Positions 40,821-42,245 of a stretch of 42,245 nucleotides of DNA are shown in pieces; the stretch's first letter is position 1; every line of letters begins with the position of its first letter. Position numbers and translations under genes: made by a program. The notes below the pieces were generated by a model. It saw only the letters and a list, made by a program, of their open reading frames with translations. It made no database searches and was not told the origin of the DNA. This DNA comes from Oscillospiraceae bacterium (GTDB lineage Bacteria; Bacillota; Clostridia; Oscillospirales; CAG-272): the NCBI GenBank assembly GCA_015064285.1, contig SVSN01000020.1, positions 1-42,245 on the forward strand, in the 5' to 3' direction.

Positions 40821-42053
40821 ATGATGGATAAGTTTCCGATTGGTTTCTGGAACTATACGGTAACCGGTCAACAGACGGCAAAGGATGTGAAGGACTGGGC
40901 GGATCTGGGGATGACCATGGCCAACAGCCCGGAATACTGGGAAGGCTGCGACAAAAAAGCCATGCTGGATATCCTGGATGCCTGCAGCGAACACGATATC
41001 AAGGTGATTCTGTGCGACCGCCGGGCACGCTGGTGGGGGATTTCCAAGGATCCGGACGGTGCCAGAGCACGGTTTGAAGCGGCTCTTGCAGATTTCGGCA
41101 GCCATCCCGCAGTGCTCGGATTCCATGTGGGCGACGAACCCAATACCGATGAAACCTTTGAAGAAAGCATCATGGCTCACAGGATGCAGCTGGAAGCAGC
41201 TCCCCATCTGGTTCCCCATCTGAATTTCCTTCCTTACTGGGAAGGGCAGGAGAAAACGCTGCTCAAGTTCCCCACCTTTACCGAATGGGCGCAGAGCATG
41301 GCGGACAGGGCCGGGCTGAAGATCCTGTGCTACGACTGCTATGCCCAGATGAATCCGGAAGAAGCGGGTGTACATACTTACTTTACCAATCTGCGCAAGT
41401 TCATGGAAGCGGCTGATGTCACCGGGATTATCCCGTGGACAACGCTGCTGTCTGTAGGGCATTTCCGGTACCGCTGCCCCAGTGAAGACGACCTGCGCTG
41501 GCAGCTGAATACCGCTGTAGCTTCCGGTATGAAGGGGATTCTGTGGTTCTTTATTTACGAACGGATTCCCACCTCCAACTACCGGCTGCCGCCCATCGAT
41601 GAATTCGGCGAACGGACTCCTACTTTCGGTGCGCTGTCCCGTGTGAACCGCCACTTCCTCCATCAGTTCGGCGATTTCTTCCTTCATGCCAAGCATATCT
41701 CCACCTACCATACCGTCAAGTCTTTCGGCGGCTATCCGTTGTTTGTGCCCGGCGAAACCAGTGACAGAATTCTGAATGTGACCTGTGACCACGGTCTGCC
41801 GGCGGTTGTCAGCTTCTTTGAAAAAGACGGCGGCAAGTACATGGCGGTGGTGAACAATACCTGCACAGAAAGCGGTCTGTTCAAGATTCACGTGCCGAAG
41901 GATGCCCCCATGCTGAAGCGGTTTGACTGGAACGGCAACTGTGTGGATATGAAGACCAACGCATGGGATGCTTTCTACGGAGAAACCGAAACGGAATGCA
42001 TCGGCGGCGACTGGCTGGCTTCCGGTCAGATGAAGCTGTACAGATACGAATAA
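40821..42053 (+). CDS. TIM-barrel glycosidase-like protein, 410 aa
   Basis: Residues 1-330 read as a (beta/alpha)8 barrel. VLGFHVGDEPNTDETFEESI has the Asp-Glu-Pro-Asn of beta-glycosidases (likely acid/base Glu), and GMKGILWFFIYERIP lies at a later strand end. The C-terminal ~80 residues form a beta-sandwich (YMAVVNNTCTESGLFKIHVP). No signal peptide. ATG 40821 is 8 nt after GGAGG, better than ATG 40815, which is only 2 nt away. Similar GH5/GH42-like proteins of gut clostridia are uncharacterised; a substrate cannot be named. Confidence 0.72.
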   Translation: MMDKFPIGFWNYTVTGQQTAKDVKDWADLGMTMANSPEYWEGCDKKAMLDILDACSEHDIKVILCDRRARWWGISKDPDGARARFEAALADFGSHPAVLGFHVGDEPNTDETFEESIMAHRMQLEAAPHLVPHLNFLPYWEGQEKTLLKFPTFTEWAQSMADRAGLKILCYDCYAQMNPEEAGVHTYFTNLRKFMEAADVTGIIPWTTLLSVGHFRYRCPSEDDLRWQLNTAVASGMKGILWFFIYERIPTSNYRLPPIDEFGERTPTFGALSRVNRHFLHQFGDFFLHAKHISTYHTVKSFGGYPLFVPGETSDRILNVTCDHGLPAVVSFFEKDGGKYMAVVNNTCTESGLFKIHVPKDAPMLKRFDWNGNCVDMKTNAWDAFYGETETECIGGDWLASGQMKLYRYE

Positions 42054-42077
42054 TCGAGAGTGAATAAACAAAAAGAA

Positions 42078-42116
42078 CCCCGGACGGTTCCGTTCTGGAA
42101 TCAGCCGGGGATTTTT
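42078..42116. terminator. Bidirectional terminator at the right end
   Basis: CCCCGG (42078-42083) pairs with CCGGGG (42105-42110) with an inner GGTTCC/GGAATC stem, followed by ATTTTT. Confidence 0.8.
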
Positions 42117-42129
42117 GGTGCTATTTGGA

Positions 42130-42245
42130 TTATTTTTCGTAGATGTGGGTGACTTCGTCGTAGTAATTCTGGGTCTTTTCTTTGACGGAAGCGATCTTGG
42201 AGGCCAGGTCGGTCTTCTTGCCGGTGATCAGATTGACCAGGATAT
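42130..42245 (-). CDS. C-terminal end of a leftward gene (partial)
   Basis: The last 37 codons are visible: ILVNLITGKKTDLASKIASV followed by KEKTQNYYDEVTHIYEK and TAA. The helical tail resembles the ends of extracellular solute-binding proteins, but that is a weak match. The rest of the gene lies beyond the window. Confidence 0.6.
   Translation of the reverse strand, partial: ILVNLITGKKTDLASKIASVKEKTQNYYDEVTHIYEK

Noticed and set aside
1-42245. CRISPR arrays, rRNA genes or insertion sequences
   Set aside because: No regularly spaced repeat series, no rRNA-like stretch and no transposase gene were seen on either strand.

Overview
The window looks like a chromosome segment of a Gram-positive anaerobe of class Clostridia, probably a gut commensal related to Oscillospirales/Christensenellales. 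The grounds are the moderately high GC, strong AGGAGG ribosome sites, TTGACA-17-TATAAT promoters, a PQTxD-type surface anchor, FeoAB, DUF975 and Fe-S aldo/keto reductase genes, and many carbohydrate-active enzymes. This is inferred from gene style; no rRNA is present to confirm it.

Layout. 1-3000 (minus strand): start of a UDP-GlcNAc 2-epimerase gene, a Nudix hydrolase, an alpha/beta hydrolase and a CE15-like glucuronoyl esterase. 3000-3720: a minus-strand tRNA cluster (Thr, Tyr, Tyr) with a tandem ~167-bp duplication and a tRNA-Tyr 3' fragment. 3812-5950: a GLUG-domain putative anti-sigma factor and an ECF sigma gene broken by an in-frame TGA. 6000-10000: an AIM24 protein and a hydrolase (plus), facing a GH95 alpha-L-fucosidase (minus).

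10255-18646: an ~8.4-kb element integrated in the 3' end of tRNA-Pro(CGG), bounded by a perfect 44-bp direct repeat. A tyrosine integrase (lacking its catalytic C-terminus) and an XRE repressor point left. A divergent operon carries an excisionase-like HTH, YqaJ nuclease, a Cys-rich protein, VRR-NUC nuclease, a replication initiator with a G-rich repeat tract inside its gene, and a DnaC-type loader. Then come two small leftward genes, a palindrome-controlled promoter for a possible small RNA or peptide, and an RHH/PIN toxin-antitoxin module. There are no structural, packaging or conjugation genes. The layout resembles phage satellites of the PICI type, or a stripped prophage.

18650-24700: an XRE-TPR regulator, an Fe-S aldo/keto reductase, TypA/BipA and a nucleoside hydrolase-like gene. 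24800-28850 (minus): a four-gene operon of solute-binding lipoprotein, hydroxyacid dehydrogenase, HAD phosphatase and glycerophosphodiesterase. 29045-30592: an ECF sigma factor fused to a ~355-residue C-terminal region. 30722-36692: an operon of M20 amidohydrolase, NAD-dependent epimerase, DHDPS-family aldolase, GH99/71-like protein and AraC regulator, which reads as an uncharacterised sugar catabolic pathway. 37003-42245: an anchored surface protein with candidate AraC sites upstream, FeoB/FeoA (minus), a DUF975 membrane protein, a TIM-barrel glycosidase-like protein, and the 3' end of another leftward gene.
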